Source: Geodermatophilus sp. TF02-6 (lineage in GTDB: Bacteria > Actinomycetota > Actinomycetes > Mycobacteriales > Geodermatophilaceae). Taken from it: DNA of 64,000 nt. This document shows, piece after piece, positions 63,862 to 64,000 of the stretch (the stretch's first letter is position 1; every line of letters starts with the position of its first letter). A model generated the notes under the pieces. It made no database searches. It saw only the letters and a program-made list of their open reading frames with translations, and was not told the DNA's origin. Made by a program: the position numbers and the translations under genes. The DNA lies in contig NZ_QOHF01000011.1 in NCBI RefSeq assembly GCF_003319115.1, positions 62,001-126,000 on the forward strand. Reading direction: 5' to 3'.

Positions 63862-64000
63862 TCAGTCCCCGATCGACGACCCGTTGCGGTCCGCGGCGGT
63901 CAGCACCTCGCGCAGCTTCGCGGCGAAGGCCTCCGGCTCCCCCGTCTGGCCGTGCTCACCGCCCAGGAAACCCCCGTGGTCGCCGGGGAACACGACCGGG
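63862..64000 (-). CDS. C-terminal end of an alpha/beta-hydrolase-like protein
   Basis: Only the last 46 residues lie in the window: PVVFPGDHGGFLGGEHGQTG, then EAFAAKLREVLTAADRN. The DHGGF stretch resembles the region of the catalytic His in alpha/beta hydrolases, where VVFPGGHGGF-type sequences are common. The start is beyond the right edge. Family assignment is tentative. Confidence 0.5.
   Translation of the reverse strand, partial: PVVFPGDHGGFLGGEHGQTGEPEAFAAKLREVLTAADRNGSSIGD

Overview
The window is very GC-rich, uses GTG starts freely, and carries a gcvP - MerR - bifunctional nuclease - ftsR - garA - gcvH - DUF881 - Sbp - DUF881 - pgsA block in the order known from actinobacteria (Mycobacterium tuberculosis Rv1822-Rv1832). 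With rbpA, a Ppm1-type mannosyltransferase and many leaderless starts, this points to an actinobacterial chromosome. I infer Geodermatophilaceae or a close relative, but the sequence alone cannot prove the family. There are no rRNA genes, CRISPR arrays or complete insertion sequences. One tRNA (Pro-GGG) lies at the right end.

The main structural observation is a 28-bp sequence at 21109-21136 that fits the chromosome-dimer resolution site dif, so the window appears to straddle the replication terminus. Around it lie seven intergenic copies of a 14-15 bp motif, CCGTTATCC(C/A)CAACT or CCGTTATCCCTAAC. The three copies left of dif are on the plus strand and the four right of dif are on the minus strand, so all seven point toward dif. 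This looks like a polar terminus signal and is the best candidate here for something undescribed.

Layout, left to right. At 1-6.2 kb: a DUF4333 protein end, a 5'-3' exonuclease, an M24 peptidase with an AsnC regulator, a recombinase-like gene bracketed by two polar motifs, a YbdK-type ligase and a GNAT protein. At 6.3-13.2 kb: a lysine-degradation island (kamA diverging from kdd, a frameshifted amidohydrolase, kamD, kamE, kal). At 13.3-20.7 kb: lnt, ppm1 and fxsA, then rbpA behind a SigR-type promoter, an MFS carrier, a glycerophosphodiesterase, a small zinc-binding protein and a lipoprotein. At 21-24.4 kb: dif, vapBC, a VOC protein, a LysE exporter broken by a 16-bp tandem duplication, and an M50-like peptidase. 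At 24.4-30.5 kb: a GH65 phosphorylase, a PEBP protein, a serine hydrolase, a GNAT protein and coaA. At 30.6-42.7 kb: the conserved gcv/garA/pgsA block, then an EF-G-like GTPase and a DUF1918 protein. At 43-50 kb: an alcohol dehydrogenase, purU, several decayed genes and an arylamine N-acetyltransferase. At 50-51.1 kb: a two-gene AbiEii-type nucleotidyltransferase module. At 51-61 kb: an aromatic (hydroxyquinol-type) catabolic cluster with a large BTAD regulator, a flavin reductase-GntR fusion and an extra ribBA. At 61-64 kb: an integrative-element end (zinc-binding protein, excisionase, frameshifted tyrosine integrase) against tRNA-Pro.

The genes form a few working units. Kam/Kdd/Kal convert lysine toward acyl-CoA products using radical-SAM and B12/PLP mutases. 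The aromatic cluster pairs a reduced-flavin monooxygenase with ring cleavage and maleylacetate reduction, and the divergent transcript supplies reduced flavin (flavin reductase) and flavin precursors (RibBA). Several genes near dif and at 45-48.6 kb are broken. Some breaks are single-base and could be sequencing errors.
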